Part shown: in pieces, positions 1 through 9,849 of the stretch
Position numbering within the stretch: position 1 is the stretch's first letter
How the letters are laid out: the number at the start of each line of letters is the position of its first letter
From: Tenacibaculum sp. MAR_2009_124
GTDB lineage: Bacteria > Bacteroidota > Bacteroidia > Flavobacteriales > Flavobacteriaceae
NCBI RefSeq assembly: GCF_900105455.1
Contig: NZ_FNSF01000008.1
Coordinates: 558,001-622,000 of the forward strand
Length of the DNA: 64,000 bases
Reading direction: 5' to 3'
The notes under the pieces: generated by a model
The model's input: only the letters and a program-made list of their open reading frames with translations
What the model was told of the DNA's origin: nothing
Databases searched by the model: none
Program-made: the position numbers and the translations under genes

Positions 1-688
1 AATCTGCTTTCATGATGTTCACTGTTGCTTTAATAGCATCCTCCATATACATCATAGGTAATCTCGTATCTTCAGATAAAAAACACTCGAAATTCCCTTT
101 TCTTAGAGCTTCGAAATAAATATCTACCGCATAATCTGTAGTTCCACCGCCAGGTAATGATTTCCAACTAATGATACCAGGGTAACGAATACTTCTTACA
201 TCGACATCATATTTTTCATAGTAATAATTACACCAATGTTCGCCAGCCACTTTACTTATTCCATAAACTGTTGTTGGCTCCATTACAGTTTGTTGAGGAG
301 TATTAATCTTTGGAGATGTACTTCCAAATACTGCCATTGAACTAGGCCAAAAAACTTTTTCAATATATTTTTCTTTGGCTAAATCAAGCACAGCCAATAA
401 AGAAGTCATGTTTAATTCCCATCCTTTCTGAGGATACTTCTCTGCTGTAGCAGAAAGCATAGCGGCCATTAAATAGACCTGTTTTACATCATGCTTCTTA
501 ATTACTTCTAAAATCCGCTCTTTACTCGTCGCATCAACGATTTCAAATGGTCCTGATCCCATCATCTCTTCTCTTCCTTCCCTTATATCAGAAGCTACAA
601 CATTTTCATTTCCAAACTCTTCTCTCAACTTTTCAGTTAAAGCTGTCCCAATTTGCCCGCAAGCTCCTATGATTAATATCTTACTCAT
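1..688 (-). CDS. SDR-type L-threonine 3-dehydrogenase / NAD-dependent epimerase (partial)
   Basis: Reading the minus strand from the ATG at 686-688 gives MSKILIIGACGQIGTALTEK, a Rossmann nucleotide-binding start with GxxGxxG-type glycines. Further in come a Ser in the WPSSMAVFG strand and the catalytic pair in VYGISKVAGE (YxxxK) of extended short-chain dehydrogenases. The gene runs off the left edge, so about 229 residues are seen of a family that usually has 310-320. The combination of GACGQIG, WPSSMAVFG and the YPG stretch resembles the SDR-type threonine 3-dehydrogenases of Bacteroidota, which oxidise L-threonine to 2-amino-3-ketobutyrate in the cytoplasm. A generic sugar epimerase is the alternative. 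It is divergent from the next gene. Confidence 0.85.
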   Translation of the reverse strand, partial: MSKILIIGACGQIGTALTEKLREEFGNENVVASDIREGREEMMGSGPFEIVDATSKERILEVIKKHDVKQVYLMAAMLSATAEKYPQKGWELNMTSLLAVLDLAKEKYIEKVFWPSSMAVFGSTSPKINTPQQTVMEPTTVYGISKVAGEHWCNYYYEKYDVDVRSIRYPGIISWKSLPGGGTTDYAVDIYFEALRKGNFECFLSEDTRLPMMYMEDAIKATVNIMKAD

Positions 689-797
689 TATTAATTATTC
701 AAAAATACGACCTTACAAAGGTATTAAATTTAAGATTTCACAAAAGAAAAATATGCTTTTTTGAGTATTAACAAAACCATAAAATTTTCGTATCGAT

Positions 798-827
798 TTG
801 GTATACATTTTTAAAGCCGTATTTTTA
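798..827 (+). promoter_or_regulatory. possible flavobacterial promoter
   Basis: A TTG at 798-800 is followed after 19 bases by TATTTTTA (820-827), close to the Bacteroidota -7 consensus TAnnTTTG. The ATG of the lipoprotein gene follows only six bases later, so the transcript would have almost no leader. The final G of the consensus is missing, so this is a weak call. Confidence 0.3.
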
Positions 828-832
828 CAACC

Positions 833-1375
833 ATGAGCAATAAGGTACACTTTCAGTTTTTTTTTAGTATTATAATAGTCATTTTGTTATTCTCTTGTAA
901 ATCGCAAAAAAAAGAGGCCATAGAACAAAACACTACTGTAAATTCGAAAATGGATATTCCGAAAAAGCACACCTCAAAAAAACTAGATAGCCTTTCTTTA
1001 AATAATATTCGATTATGGAAAGAATATTTCGATTTAAAAGACTTTTTAAAAGTTTATGAAGAAATATCCTCTCGTGAAGCACTCAATAATGCTTTAGAGT
1101 TAAAACAACTAACTAAGTTAGCCAAAGATAGTATTGACATTGAAGAATTAAAAGCACCTGCCTTTAAAGCTAGAATTAATGTTTTTCAAAACGAAGTATT
1201 AAGATTAGCTGACATGACTTACATCCCTGCAATTACAGCCAAAGAAATAGACTTACAAGTAAAAAATGTATTCTCTACATTTAGTAGTTTAAACTCAAAA
1301 ATTGAGCATACTTTCCGAAAGAAATCATTTGACAATTCTGTTAAAATAGATAGTATTTTCAATAAAATACGTTAA
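833..1375 (+). CDS. hypothetical lipoprotein
   Basis: 180 aa. A hydrophobic N-terminus ends in LLFSC, a lipobox, so the mature protein should be attached by lipid at Cys22, probably in the outer membrane. The rest is Lys/Glu/Ser-rich and mostly helical. I recognise no domain. It lies alone between a divergent dehydrogenase gene and the large secreted protein downstream. Confidence 0.7.
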   Translation: MSNKVHFQFFFSIIIVILLFSCKSQKKEAIEQNTTVNSKMDIPKKHTSKKLDSLSLNNIRLWKEYFDLKDFLKVYEEISSREALNNALELKQLTKLAKDSIDIEELKAPAFKARINVFQNEVLRLADMTYIPAITAKEIDLQVKNVFSTFSSLNSKIEHTFRKKSFDNSVKIDSIFNKIR

Positions 1376-1487
1376 TTTAGTCGGGTTAATTCAAATTAGC
1401 TTGTTACTATACTTTAGAATAACTCTCTAAAACCTAATTCTTCCTTAACAAAAAATAAGGTTTTAGTACTATATAATAATACACAGA

Positions 1488-4400
1488 ATGAAGAAAACAA
1501 TTACTTTTTTACTACTACTTGTTGTACCCTATTCATTTTTTGGACAAATTCAAACGAATGCTCCTTGGATGCATAATAATCAACAAAGAAGATCTAATAA
1601 TTCTCTTAAAGAAATTTCTGAAACAGCAGAACGTTATTTCGAAACAATAGATAAAGAGAAAAAAGGAAGTGGATACAAACCTTTTAAAAGATGGGAAAAC
1701 CATTGGTCTGACTACCTTAAACCTGATGGTTCTATTGCTCCAGCAAGTGATTTATGGGCCGCATGGCGAGAGAAAAATAACATGAGCAGAAGAAATCCGA
1801 ATAATAATGGTCAATGGGAGCCTCTTGGCCCCTATGAAAACTCTAATAGATTTGGAGCAAGAAATTTCCAACAAACTGGACAAGGTCGAGTTAATGCTAT
1901 CGCTGTTGACCCTAACAACTCTAACACCTATTACGTAGGTTCTCCTGCTGGAGGTATTTGGAAATCTACCGATGCTGGTTTAAACTGGCAGCCACTAACT
2001 GATTACCTACCTCAAATTGGTGTTTCTGGAATTGCTGTTCATCCGAATGATTCAAAAATCATCTATATTGCCACAGGTGATGATGACGCCGATGATTCAT
2101 ATTCTGTTGGAGTTTGGAAAACTACAGATGGAGGAAGCACTTGGCAAAGTACTGGAGCTATTCCTGGAAATCCGACTAGCTCAGTTAACGAAATTTATAT
2201 TCATCCAAACTCTCCTGAAACAGTTTTGGTGGCTACAAGCTCTGGAGTTCAAAAAACAACTAATGGAGGTACCAGTTGGACTACAAAATTGAATGCCGAA
2301 ATTATAGACATTAAGATGAAACCAGGTGACCCTAATACTTGGTACGCACTTTCCAAAACTAAATTTTACAAATCAAGTAATGGAGGAGAGTCGTTCAATG
2401 AGGTCACAATAACCGGATTAACTAACTCTACAAGAATGACAATGGATGTTACTGTTGCAAACCCTAATTATGTATATATAATTAGTGCTGGTAACAACCG
2501 TAGCAACTTTAATGGAATTTATAAATCTACAAACAGTGGAGATAGTTTTACAAGAACTGCTGAAACAAATGATATATTTGCAAGTACTCAAGCATGGTAT
2601 GACCTTGCTCTTACTGTTTCTTCTTCAAACCCAGAGATTGTTTATGTTGGTGTTTTAGACATATGGAAATCTACTAATGGTGGCGGATCTTTCTCCAAAA
2701 TAAATAGTTGGAGTAATTACAACCAAACAAGCTATACTCATGCTGATATCCATTTTTTAAGATTTATCGATGGTAAGTTTTTCGCTGGTACCGATGGAGG
2801 AATCTACGTTTCCACTAATGAAGGATCTAGTTTTACCGATTTAACAAAGAAAATTGCTATTAGTCAATTTTACAAAATATCGATCTCTCAGCAAAAAGTT
2901 AACACTATAGCGGGAGGATTACAAGATAACGGAGGTTTTGGTTTAACTGACGGAAACTGGTACAACTATCATGGTGGAGACGGTATGGAAGGAGTTGTTG
3001 ATATAAATGACTCAGGTACTTTTTATGGCTTCACTCAATTTGGAGGAAGTTTAAATGTATCTCAAGATGGAGGAAAAACACCGTCGTATTGGGTTGGAGC
3101 TCCCAGTGACGAAACTGGCCCTGGTGACAGTGGTGGAGAATGGATTACTCCAATGTCTATGAACAGTTCGGGAGAACTATTTTCAGGATTCAGTCAAATT
3201 TACAAGTTAGAAAACAGAGCATGGACAAAAGTATCAAATCATTCTTTTGGAGGTAACCTAGACAACATTGAAATTGATCCAAATGATGATAACTTCATGT
3301 TAGTTTCTAATTCTTTTAGCCTTTACAGAACTACAGATAAAGCAAGTACTTTCTCTAGAATTAATTTTTCAGGAGGAGAAATAGCTTCAATTGAAATTAG
3401 TAATACTGATGCTAATATAGCTTGGATTGTTGCTTCAGGCTCTATATTTAAAAGTACAAATATCAAGAGTCCTGCTCCTACATTTACCAATATTACAGGA
3501 AACCTACCTTCTGAAGGAAAGAATGTTATAAAACATCATACACGAAGCGGTAATAGTACTATTTATGTTGGTACAAATTTAGGTGTATATTATACAAATG
3601 ATGATTTAACAACTTGGGAAACTTTTGACAATAACTTACCAAATACAAAAGTTACTGATCTTGAGGTAAACGAAGAAGATTCAAAATTGTATGCAGCTAC
3701 TTACGGCAGAGGGATTTTTGTTACAGATATACCTAAGCAGTTACCTGCCAATGATGTTCGATTGATCTCTGTCAATGCTCCTTCAAATGATATTATTAAT
3801 ACGTCTGGTTCAATAGTTCCTAAAATAACCATTAAAAATCAGGGAACAGAGACCATGACCAGTGCTACTATAAGTTATAATTTTAATGGAGGCACAGTTA
3901 AAAACGAGAACTGGACTGGTTCTTTAGCCTCAGAGCAAACAACTGAAATAACCTTACCTACTGAAAATTTAGCTATTGGTACTTATGAAATAAATGTTAC
4001 GGCAGAAATTGCTAATGATACTTATTCTACCAATAATAGCTCAAGAAAAATGTTTTCAGTTAATCATTTGAACGAAACACCTACAACGGTTAATTCATTC
4101 GAAAACGCAGAGGATGCCTTGCTATCACAAAATGATTTATGGGAACTAGGAACTGTAAATAAGACTTTATTATCGACCCCTAATGGACAGAAAGCGTATG
4201 CTACAAAACTAGCTGGAAATCACCCTGATAATACTACAGGATATCTCTATACGAAATACTATAACCTATCTAATGTTATTAATCCTATTTTAAGGTTTAA
4301 AATGGCTTTTGATATTGAACAAGATTGGGATTATATGATTGTTGAGCACTCAATAGATAAAGGCCTTAACTGGAGCGTTTTAGGGTCTGCGAATGACGCT

Positions 4401-4913
4401 AACTGGTATAATAGCAGTGCTACAGCTTCTCCTCCTCCATATAATGTACCATTACCTGGTAAGCAATGGACGGGTGAAGGAGAAGACAGTAATCCTTTAG
4501 GAGGAACAAACGCGACAAGTCATGATTATAGTTATGACCTAGCGAGCCTCCAAAGTGAAACTGAAATTGTTTTTAGATTTGCATTTCATGCTGATGCAGC
4601 AACTAATGAAGAAGGAGCTGTAATTGATGACTTAGTAATAGAAGGTACTTTATCTAGTGGTGATATCCAATTACTTGATAACGTATTAGTTTCTCCAAAC
4701 CCTTCAGAAGGCATTTTCAACGTTAGATGGAAGTCAGAAGGCGCTAATATGCATTTCACAATCTTTGATATTACCGGAAAAACTATTGTTACGAAAAAGA
4801 ACATTAACGAAAATAACTTCTATATTGATTTAAGTAATTTCACCAAAGGTATTTACTTACTTAATTTGAAAACAAATAATAAAATAGCAACTAAGAAATT
4901 GGTTTTAAACTAA
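1488..4913 (+). CDS. T9SS-secreted beta-propeller (VPS10/sialidase-like) protein
   Basis: 1141 aa with a Sec signal peptide ending near FFGQ. From about residue 110 to 740 there are repeated blade motifs of the type WKSTDGGxxW with intervening D-P-N-x turns, as in VPS10/BNR-repeat propellers. Residues about 750-860 look like a CARDB/Ig-like domain (NDVRLISVNAPS...). About 870-1060 is a further beta-rich domain. The last 75 residues are a type A T9SS sorting domain (VSPNPSEGIF..., ending KKLVLN). The protein should cross the outer membrane by type IX secretion and be released or attached at the surface. Substrate unknown; an adhesin or exo-enzyme is likely. A strong terminator follows. Confidence 0.9.
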   Translation: MKKTITFLLLLVVPYSFFGQIQTNAPWMHNNQQRRSNNSLKEISETAERYFETIDKEKKGSGYKPFKRWENHWSDYLKPDGSIAPASDLWAAWREKNNMSRRNPNNNGQWEPLGPYENSNRFGARNFQQTGQGRVNAIAVDPNNSNTYYVGSPAGGIWKSTDAGLNWQPLTDYLPQIGVSGIAVHPNDSKIIYIATGDDDADDSYSVGVWKTTDGGSTWQSTGAIPGNPTSSVNEIYIHPNSPETVLVATSSGVQKTTNGGTSWTTKLNAEIIDIKMKPGDPNTWYALSKTKFYKSSNGGESFNEVTITGLTNSTRMTMDVTVANPNYVYIISAGNNRSNFNGIYKSTNSGDSFTRTAETNDIFASTQAWYDLALTVSSSNPEIVYVGVLDIWKSTNGGGSFSKINSWSNYNQTSYTHADIHFLRFIDGKFFAGTDGGIYVSTNEGSSFTDLTKKIAISQFYKISISQQKVNTIAGGLQDNGGFGLTDGNWYNYHGGDGMEGVVDINDSGTFYGFTQFGGSLNVSQDGGKTPSYWVGAPSDETGPGDSGGEWITPMSMNSSGELFSGFSQIYKLENRAWTKVSNHSFGGNLDNIEIDPNDDNFMLVSNSFSLYRTTDKASTFSRINFSGGEIASIEISNTDANIAWIVASGSIFKSTNIKSPAPTFTNITGNLPSEGKNVIKHHTRSGNSTIYVGTNLGVYYTNDDLTTWETFDNNLPNTKVTDLEVNEEDSKLYAATYGRGIFVTDIPKQLPANDVRLISVNAPSNDIINTSGSIVPKITIKNQGTETMTSATISYNFNGGTVKNENWTGSLASEQTTEITLPTENLAIGTYEINVTAEIANDTYSTNNSSRKMFSVNHLNETPTTVNSFENAEDALLSQNDLWELGTVNKTLLSTPNGQKAYATKLAGNHPDNTTGYLYTKYYNLSNVINPILRFKMAFDIEQDWDYMIVEHSIDKGLNWSVLGSANDANWYNSSATASPPPYNVPLPGKQWTGEGEDSNPLGGTNATSHDYSYDLASLQSETEIVFRFAFHADAATNEEGAVIDDLVIEGTLSSGDIQLLDNVLVSPNPSEGIFNVRWKSEGANMHFTIFDITGKTIVTKKNINENNFYIDLSNFTKGIYLLNLKTNNKIATKKLVLN

Positions 4914-4937
4914 ACCAAGTTTTTGCTTAACCGCTAC

Positions 4938-4976
4938 AATCCTCTTTAATATAAATTATATTAAAGAGGATTTTTT
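4938..4976. terminator. bidirectional terminator
   Basis: A perfect 16-bp stem (4938-4953 with 4957-4972) closes a 3-nt loop and is followed by a T run. It lies between the convergent secreted-protein gene and recX and could serve both; its right arm overlaps the 3' end of recX. Confidence 0.85.
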
Positions 4977-5437
4977 ATTATCTCATTCAAAACCCCCATA
5001 ATCAAATCAGTTTCATAACCACGATATTTAAGGTAATCAAACAACTTCTTTTTTCTTTTGTAGATATTCGTTTCGTTAATTGAACGATTTTTCTTTTCCA
5101 CTAACTCATTCAATGTCCTTATATAGTCCTCTTTGTCAATTTCTTTTAATGCTATTTTTATATTAGCTGTAGTAATATCTCTTAGCTTAAGCTCTCTAAC
5201 TATTCTTTCTTTTCCCCATTTCTTGATCCTAAACTTTCCTCTTGCGAAGCTTTTTGAGAAACGTTCTTCGTTTAAGAAATTATGTTCAAATAAATGCAAC
5301 ATAATCAACTCTCTCGCCTGGGGTATTAGTTGATATTCCCTCATCTTTGTTTCCACTTCCTTATGGCATCGATCCTGATAAACGCAGTACTGTTCTATCT
5401 TTCTCTTAATTTCTTCTACTGTAAAAACCTTCTTCAT
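4961..5437 (-). CDS. recX: regulatory protein RecX
   Basis: 158 aa, all helical, made of three-helix tandem repeats as in RecX. Typical pieces are CHKEVETKMREY near residue 25, LNEERFSKSFARGKFRIKKWG near residue 57, and a C-terminal YLKYRGYETDLIMGVLNE repeat. RecX binds RecA filaments and limits recombination and SOS activity in the cytoplasm. Length fits the family. There is no recA beside it here. Confidence 0.92.
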   Translation of the reverse strand: MKKVFTVEEIKRKIEQYCVYQDRCHKEVETKMREYQLIPQARELIMLHLFEHNFLNEERFSKSFARGKFRIKKWGKERIVRELKLRDITTANIKIALKEIDKEDYIRTLNELVEKKNRSINETNIYKRKKKLFDYLKYRGYETDLIMGVLNEIIKNPL

Positions 5438-5467
5438 TCTAGCACAAAAATATCTTTTAATATAATT

Positions 5468-6184
5468 TTACAACTCCTTTACTGTATTTAAAAACGTATT
5501 CACTTCTTCTTTATAGCTCGCACCAATAGGAACCTCTATTGAGTCTATTTCAATTTCATTCGATGAAAATGCAGTTATTCTTTTTTTATTAATAATATAT
5601 GATCTATGAACTCGAAAAAAATCTTGTTTTTTTAGATCCCTCTCCATGTCTCCTATTTTATACTTCACAACGATACGTTTATCATTCACAAGATGAATTC
5701 TAACATAATCTTTAATACTTTCCACAAACAAAATATCATCAAAAAAAACTTTATGATGCTTATTACCTGACTTTAAAAATTTGAATTCTCTTTCTTCAGA
5801 TAGTACTTCTAACTCTGAAACATTTTGCTTTTTATTTCTTAAAAATCGATCAACCGACTTAAAAAAACGTTCGAAAGTTATTGGTTTGAGGAGATAATCG
5901 ACCACATCCAAATCATAACTTTCAATGGCATAATCTCGATAAGCTGTTGTAAATATAGTTTTTGGCGGATTCTTTATTGTTTTCAGGAAATCTAGACCTG
6001 TAATATTAGGCATTTTAATATCTAAAAACATTAAATCTATTTCCTGAGTATTTAAAATTTCGAAAGCCTTCAAGGCGTTATTGCAGGTTGTAGAAACCTC
6101 TAAACTTTCGATTCTTTCAATATGTTTTTGAATCAACTGAACTGCTAAAGGTTCATCATCTACTATTAAACATCTTACTTTCAT
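5468..6184 (-). CDS. LytTR-family response regulator
   Basis: 238 aa. The N-terminal receiver domain has the acidic pair in VDDEPLA, the phospho-acceptor Asp in MFLDIKMP and the conserved TTA and Lys (YLLKPI). From about residue 135 there is a LytTR DNA-binding domain (KVFFDDILFVESIKDYVRIH, then FFRVHRSYIINKKRI). Its start lies 11 bases from the sensor kinase stop, so the two are one operon and a cognate pair. The signal is unknown. Confidence 0.93.
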   Translation of the reverse strand: MKVRCLIVDDEPLAVQLIQKHIERIESLEVSTTCNNALKAFEILNTQEIDLMFLDIKMPNITGLDFLKTIKNPPKTIFTTAYRDYAIESYDLDVVDYLLKPITFERFFKSVDRFLRNKKQNVSELEVLSEEREFKFLKSGNKHHKVFFDDILFVESIKDYVRIHLVNDKRIVVKYKIGDMERDLKKQDFFRVHRSYIINKKRITAFSSNEIEIDSIEVPIGASYKEEVNTFLNTVKEL

Positions 6185-6195
6185 ATCAATTCAAA

Positions 6196-7269
6196 TTATC
6201 TAATTTCTAATTGATTTATTTTCAACTCAACATTGAACCAATTGCCTTTCACTTCTAAATCTAAATCATAAAAATTATGATATACCAAATCCAGTTGCTT
6301 ACGAATATTAGATAACCCAATGCTTTCTTTTTTTACGACATAATCAACCGAAACAGTATTTGCAACTAAAAAAAACAATTCATTTCTATCACTAACCACT
6401 TTTATGTTAATCTCAGGAGAACCACTATCTTCTCCGGCTCCATGTTTAAAAGCATTTTCCACTAATGATAGTAAAATTAATGGTGGTATTTTGAGATTAC
6501 TGTTTAACTCTTTTTCAAAGGTAACTTTAAGCCGTTCATCATACCTCAACTTTTCTAGTTCTATGTAATTTTCTAAAAGCTCAATTTCATTTGATAAAGC
6601 TACATACTTATCATTGCACCTGTATAAAACATGATCTAAGATTTCCGATAGCTTTCCTATTGATGTTGCCGTTTTTGGAGAATTACTTAAAGCCAACGTA
6701 TAAACATTGTTTAAGGTATTAAATAAGAAATGTGGATTTAATTGAGCTTTTAACACCCTCAGCTCATTTTCACTTTTCTCTTTTTGGAATTTCAGATCTT
6801 TATCCTTCACCTTTCGATAATCCAGGAAGTATTTAACAAATAAAAAAACCAAAACTGCAGAATAAACATGAGGCATATAATGAATAAACAATTTCCCTAA
6901 ATCACTTAAAATTTGAAGTATCGTTTCTTGCACAAAAACTCCTTCTCGTGCAATCGGTTCCGCTATATGAACCATAACTATTCTTGCAAACGCACTGAAA
7001 AAATACAAACCTAAAAGCGAAAGTAAAGCCGCTACGACATACTTTTTCGTTAAAATAAATTTAGGAATAACGAAATAGGCAAAGTAATAAGACGCCAAAA
7101 TTTGACTCACCAAAAAACTGGTATTGTATACGGAAAGCTTAAAAACAGACTCATGATGCTCAAGTAAACCTTTTGGAACAGTCACCATTAGTACACATAA
7201 CCAAAATAATATATGCCTTACTATTCTATTCTTCTGAAAAAAGGAAATAACAACGTTAAATTTATTCAT
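6196..7269 (-). CDS. LytS-type sensor histidine kinase
   Basis: 357 aa. Four hydrophobic segments lie in the first ~150 residues, then a coiled linker, then the His_kinase motif QLNPHFLFNTLNN with the phospho-acceptor His, and an HATPase domain with the N-box LVENAFKHG. The G-box (SIGLSNIRKQL) is present. It should sit in the inner membrane and phosphorylate the LytTR regulator encoded immediately downstream. The ligand cannot be told from sequence. Confidence 0.92.
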   Translation of the reverse strand: MNKFNVVISFFQKNRIVRHILFWLCVLMVTVPKGLLEHHESVFKLSVYNTSFLVSQILASYYFAYFVIPKFILTKKYVVAALLSLLGLYFFSAFARIVMVHIAEPIAREGVFVQETILQILSDLGKLFIHYMPHVYSAVLVFLFVKYFLDYRKVKDKDLKFQKEKSENELRVLKAQLNPHFLFNTLNNVYTLALSNSPKTATSIGKLSEILDHVLYRCNDKYVALSNEIELLENYIELEKLRYDERLKVTFEKELNSNLKIPPLILLSLVENAFKHGAGEDSGSPEINIKVVSDRNELFFLVANTVSVDYVVKKESIGLSNIRKQLDLVYHNFYDLDLEVKGNWFNVELKINQLEIR

Positions 7270-7482
7270 AACAACAAAAATAGAAACTCAACCCTCAATT
7301 TTTGTTAAAAAAGACGAACTTCCTTCTTTTTCGCATAAAACCTAAGTTTCACCCCTTGAATACAGGATTCTTACCAATTTTTTGAATACGTCGATTATTC
7401 TGACACATTCATCTACTCTCTCAAAAGCGCCCAGTAAGTCCTCTCATATTTGCTTCTCAAACAGCAGTTAAATTATTACAGA

Positions 7483-9810
7483 ATGAAAAGCAAACTATTT
7501 ACTTTATTATTTCTTACCTCCTTTGTTAGCATAGCGCAGTTATCAATTAGAGGTAAAATCCTTGAAAAAAAGGGGAATATTCCACTGGAGTATGCTACAG
7601 TTATAATCACTAACCCCTTAAACAACGAGATTATAACCGGAGAATCAACAAATCAAACTGGTGAATTCTCTTTATCTCTTAAACCAGGAATTTATGACTT
7701 AAAAGTAGAATTTATAGGCTTTAGAAATTACGTTAATAAAAATGTCCATTTCAAAAAAAACACTAATCTCCCAACCATCTTTTTAGAGGAAGATGCGGAA
7801 GCATTAGAAGAGGTTCAAGTTATTGCAGAAAAATCGACCACTGAATATAAATTGGACAAGCGTGTATTTAACGTAGGAAAAGATTTACTATCAAAAGGTG
7901 GAAACGTAAACGACATTTTAAATAATGTTCCTTCTGTAAATGTTGATGCAGAAGGAAGTGTTAGTTTACGTGGAAATTCAAGTGTCCGAATCCTTATTAA
8001 CGGAAAACCATCAGTATTAACCAATAATAACGGTCTAGAGCAAATTCCTTCTGAAAGCATTGAAAAAGTAGAAGTAATTACAAATCCATCTGCAAAATAT
8101 GATGCAGAAGGTACCGCTGGTATCATTAACATTATTTTGAAAAAGAACAAAATTGGAGGCTTTGGTAGCTCACTTCAATTAACCTCAGGGATTCCCGATA
8201 ATCATGGTATCAATTATAATGTAAATTACAAAAAGGAAAAGTTTAATTTGTTCTCTAATTTTAGATACCGCCATATTTCTTTTAATGGAAATAGTTCATT
8301 ATTTAGAACAGACTTTAACAACAACGAAATTGAATCATTTTTAGAAAGAACTACAGAAACAGAATCTACCTACAAGGTTTTAAACATCTATTTTGGAGGA
8401 GACTATTATATCAATGATTTCAACACCATAACATTAAGCTATTATCATAGAGGAAATGTAAGTTATCGAAACACCGATTACAGCTTTAATAGTTTGGATA
8501 AACACAGAGAGTTAACCCAAAGTTTATTCAATCGTGAAAGTTATAGAGAACCACAAAAAGCCAATCAATTAGAGTTAAACTATATCAAAACATTCGATAA
8601 AAAAGGGCAAAAACTTACTGTAAATCTTCAGTATGAATTTTGGAATGATGATGAGAACGAATTTATTGAAGAAAGTCAAACCTTCCCTACTGAAGTAGCT
8701 ACTGGAAATCTTTCATCTCGAGATATTGAAAGTAGCAAAGATTTTCTTTTCCAATCTGACTTCAAAATGCCTATTACTCCAAAATCATATGTTGAAATCG
8801 GTATTAAAGGAGAAGTTAGAAATATTGATAGTGACTATACAGTATGGGATAACGGAAATGTTATTAACAGATTTGACAACCTTTTAAAATATAATGAAGG
8901 GATTTATGGAGCTTACTTACAATATGGAAACAAAGAAAACAAATTTCAATATTTGTTAGGTTTACGTGCTGAACATTCTAATACTGGAAGTACTGATACA
9001 AAAGGATTTTTTACGACCGACAAGAACTACACTGATTTATTTCCTACAGTTCATTTGACCTATAATTTTACAAAATCGACTAATTTACAATTAAGTTACA
9101 GCAGAAGAATTCGTCGTCCAAGGTTTTGGCAATTGAATCCTTTTGGAGGATATTCCGATCGCAAAAACTACCGCATAGGAAATCCAGATTTAAATCCAAT
9201 GTACACTAACTCTTTTGAGCTTGGGACCTTAAAAAGGTGGAATAAATTTACTGTGAATCCATCTATTTATTTTCAACGAACTACAAATTTATTTGAGACG
9301 CAAATATTCATAGAAACTGACGGCGCTCTTGTTTCAATGCCTGTAAACTCAGGAACCGAAAGCAGAGCAGGAGCCGAACTTGCTTTAAGATATTCTCCAT
9401 TTAAATGGTTACGACTATCAAGTGAATTCAATTATTCCACCTATCAACAAAAAGGGCTATATGATGTGAATGACGATGCTTGGTCTTCTCGTTTAAACTC
9501 ACGTTTTAGATTTTCTAAATTTAGTATTCAAACCAGTTTAAACTATCAAGGCGCAAGAGAAAGTGGGCAAACTTTTACCGATGATATTTATTTTGCCAAT
9601 ATCGGCTTCAGTAAAGACTTTTGGAATGATAGAGCTTCCTTAAGTTTAAATATGAATAATATTTTCGATTCAAGGATTACAGAAAGATTAATCACGGGTG
9701 AGAATTACACCTCTAGAACAAGTTTTAGAAGAATGGGTAGAAACAGTACGGTTACATTTACCTATAGATTTAACAGAACAAAAAAAGATAGGGATCGCTT
9801 ACCTGACTAA
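7483..9810 (+). CDS. TonB-receptor-like outer-membrane beta-barrel protein
   Basis: About 776 aa from the ATG at 7483, which precedes a clean signal peptide (MKSKLFTLLFLTSFVSIAQ); an upstream in-frame start at 7450 would only add a non-signal leader. Domains in order: a CarboxypepD_reg-like beta sandwich (about 22-110, ending EEVQVIAEKS), a plug domain (about 130-215, NILNNVPSVNVDAEG...RILINGKPS), then an outer-membrane barrel to the end. Such proteins import or bind oligosaccharides, peptides or siderophores with TonB/ExbB. No SusD-like partner is adjacent. It is divergent from the LytS/LytR pair, which may regulate it. Confidence 0.88.
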   Translation: MKSKLFTLLFLTSFVSIAQLSIRGKILEKKGNIPLEYATVIITNPLNNEIITGESTNQTGEFSLSLKPGIYDLKVEFIGFRNYVNKNVHFKKNTNLPTIFLEEDAEALEEVQVIAEKSTTEYKLDKRVFNVGKDLLSKGGNVNDILNNVPSVNVDAEGSVSLRGNSSVRILINGKPSVLTNNNGLEQIPSESIEKVEVITNPSAKYDAEGTAGIINIILKKNKIGGFGSSLQLTSGIPDNHGINYNVNYKKEKFNLFSNFRYRHISFNGNSSLFRTDFNNNEIESFLERTTETESTYKVLNIYFGGDYYINDFNTITLSYYHRGNVSYRNTDYSFNSLDKHRELTQSLFNRESYREPQKANQLELNYIKTFDKKGQKLTVNLQYEFWNDDENEFIEESQTFPTEVATGNLSSRDIESSKDFLFQSDFKMPITPKSYVEIGIKGEVRNIDSDYTVWDNGNVINRFDNLLKYNEGIYGAYLQYGNKENKFQYLLGLRAEHSNTGSTDTKGFFTTDKNYTDLFPTVHLTYNFTKSTNLQLSYSRRIRRPRFWQLNPFGGYSDRKNYRIGNPDLNPMYTNSFELGTLKRWNKFTVNPSIYFQRTTNLFETQIFIETDGALVSMPVNSGTESRAGAELALRYSPFKWLRLSSEFNYSTYQQKGLYDVNDDAWSSRLNSRFRFSKFSIQTSLNYQGARESGQTFTDDIYFANIGFSKDFWNDRASLSLNMNNIFDSRITERLITGENYTSRTSFRRMGRNSTVTFTYRFNRTKKDRDRLPD

Positions 9811-9849
9811 TCCTATTACTATTATTCCCAAAACAAGGAGATTCAATTA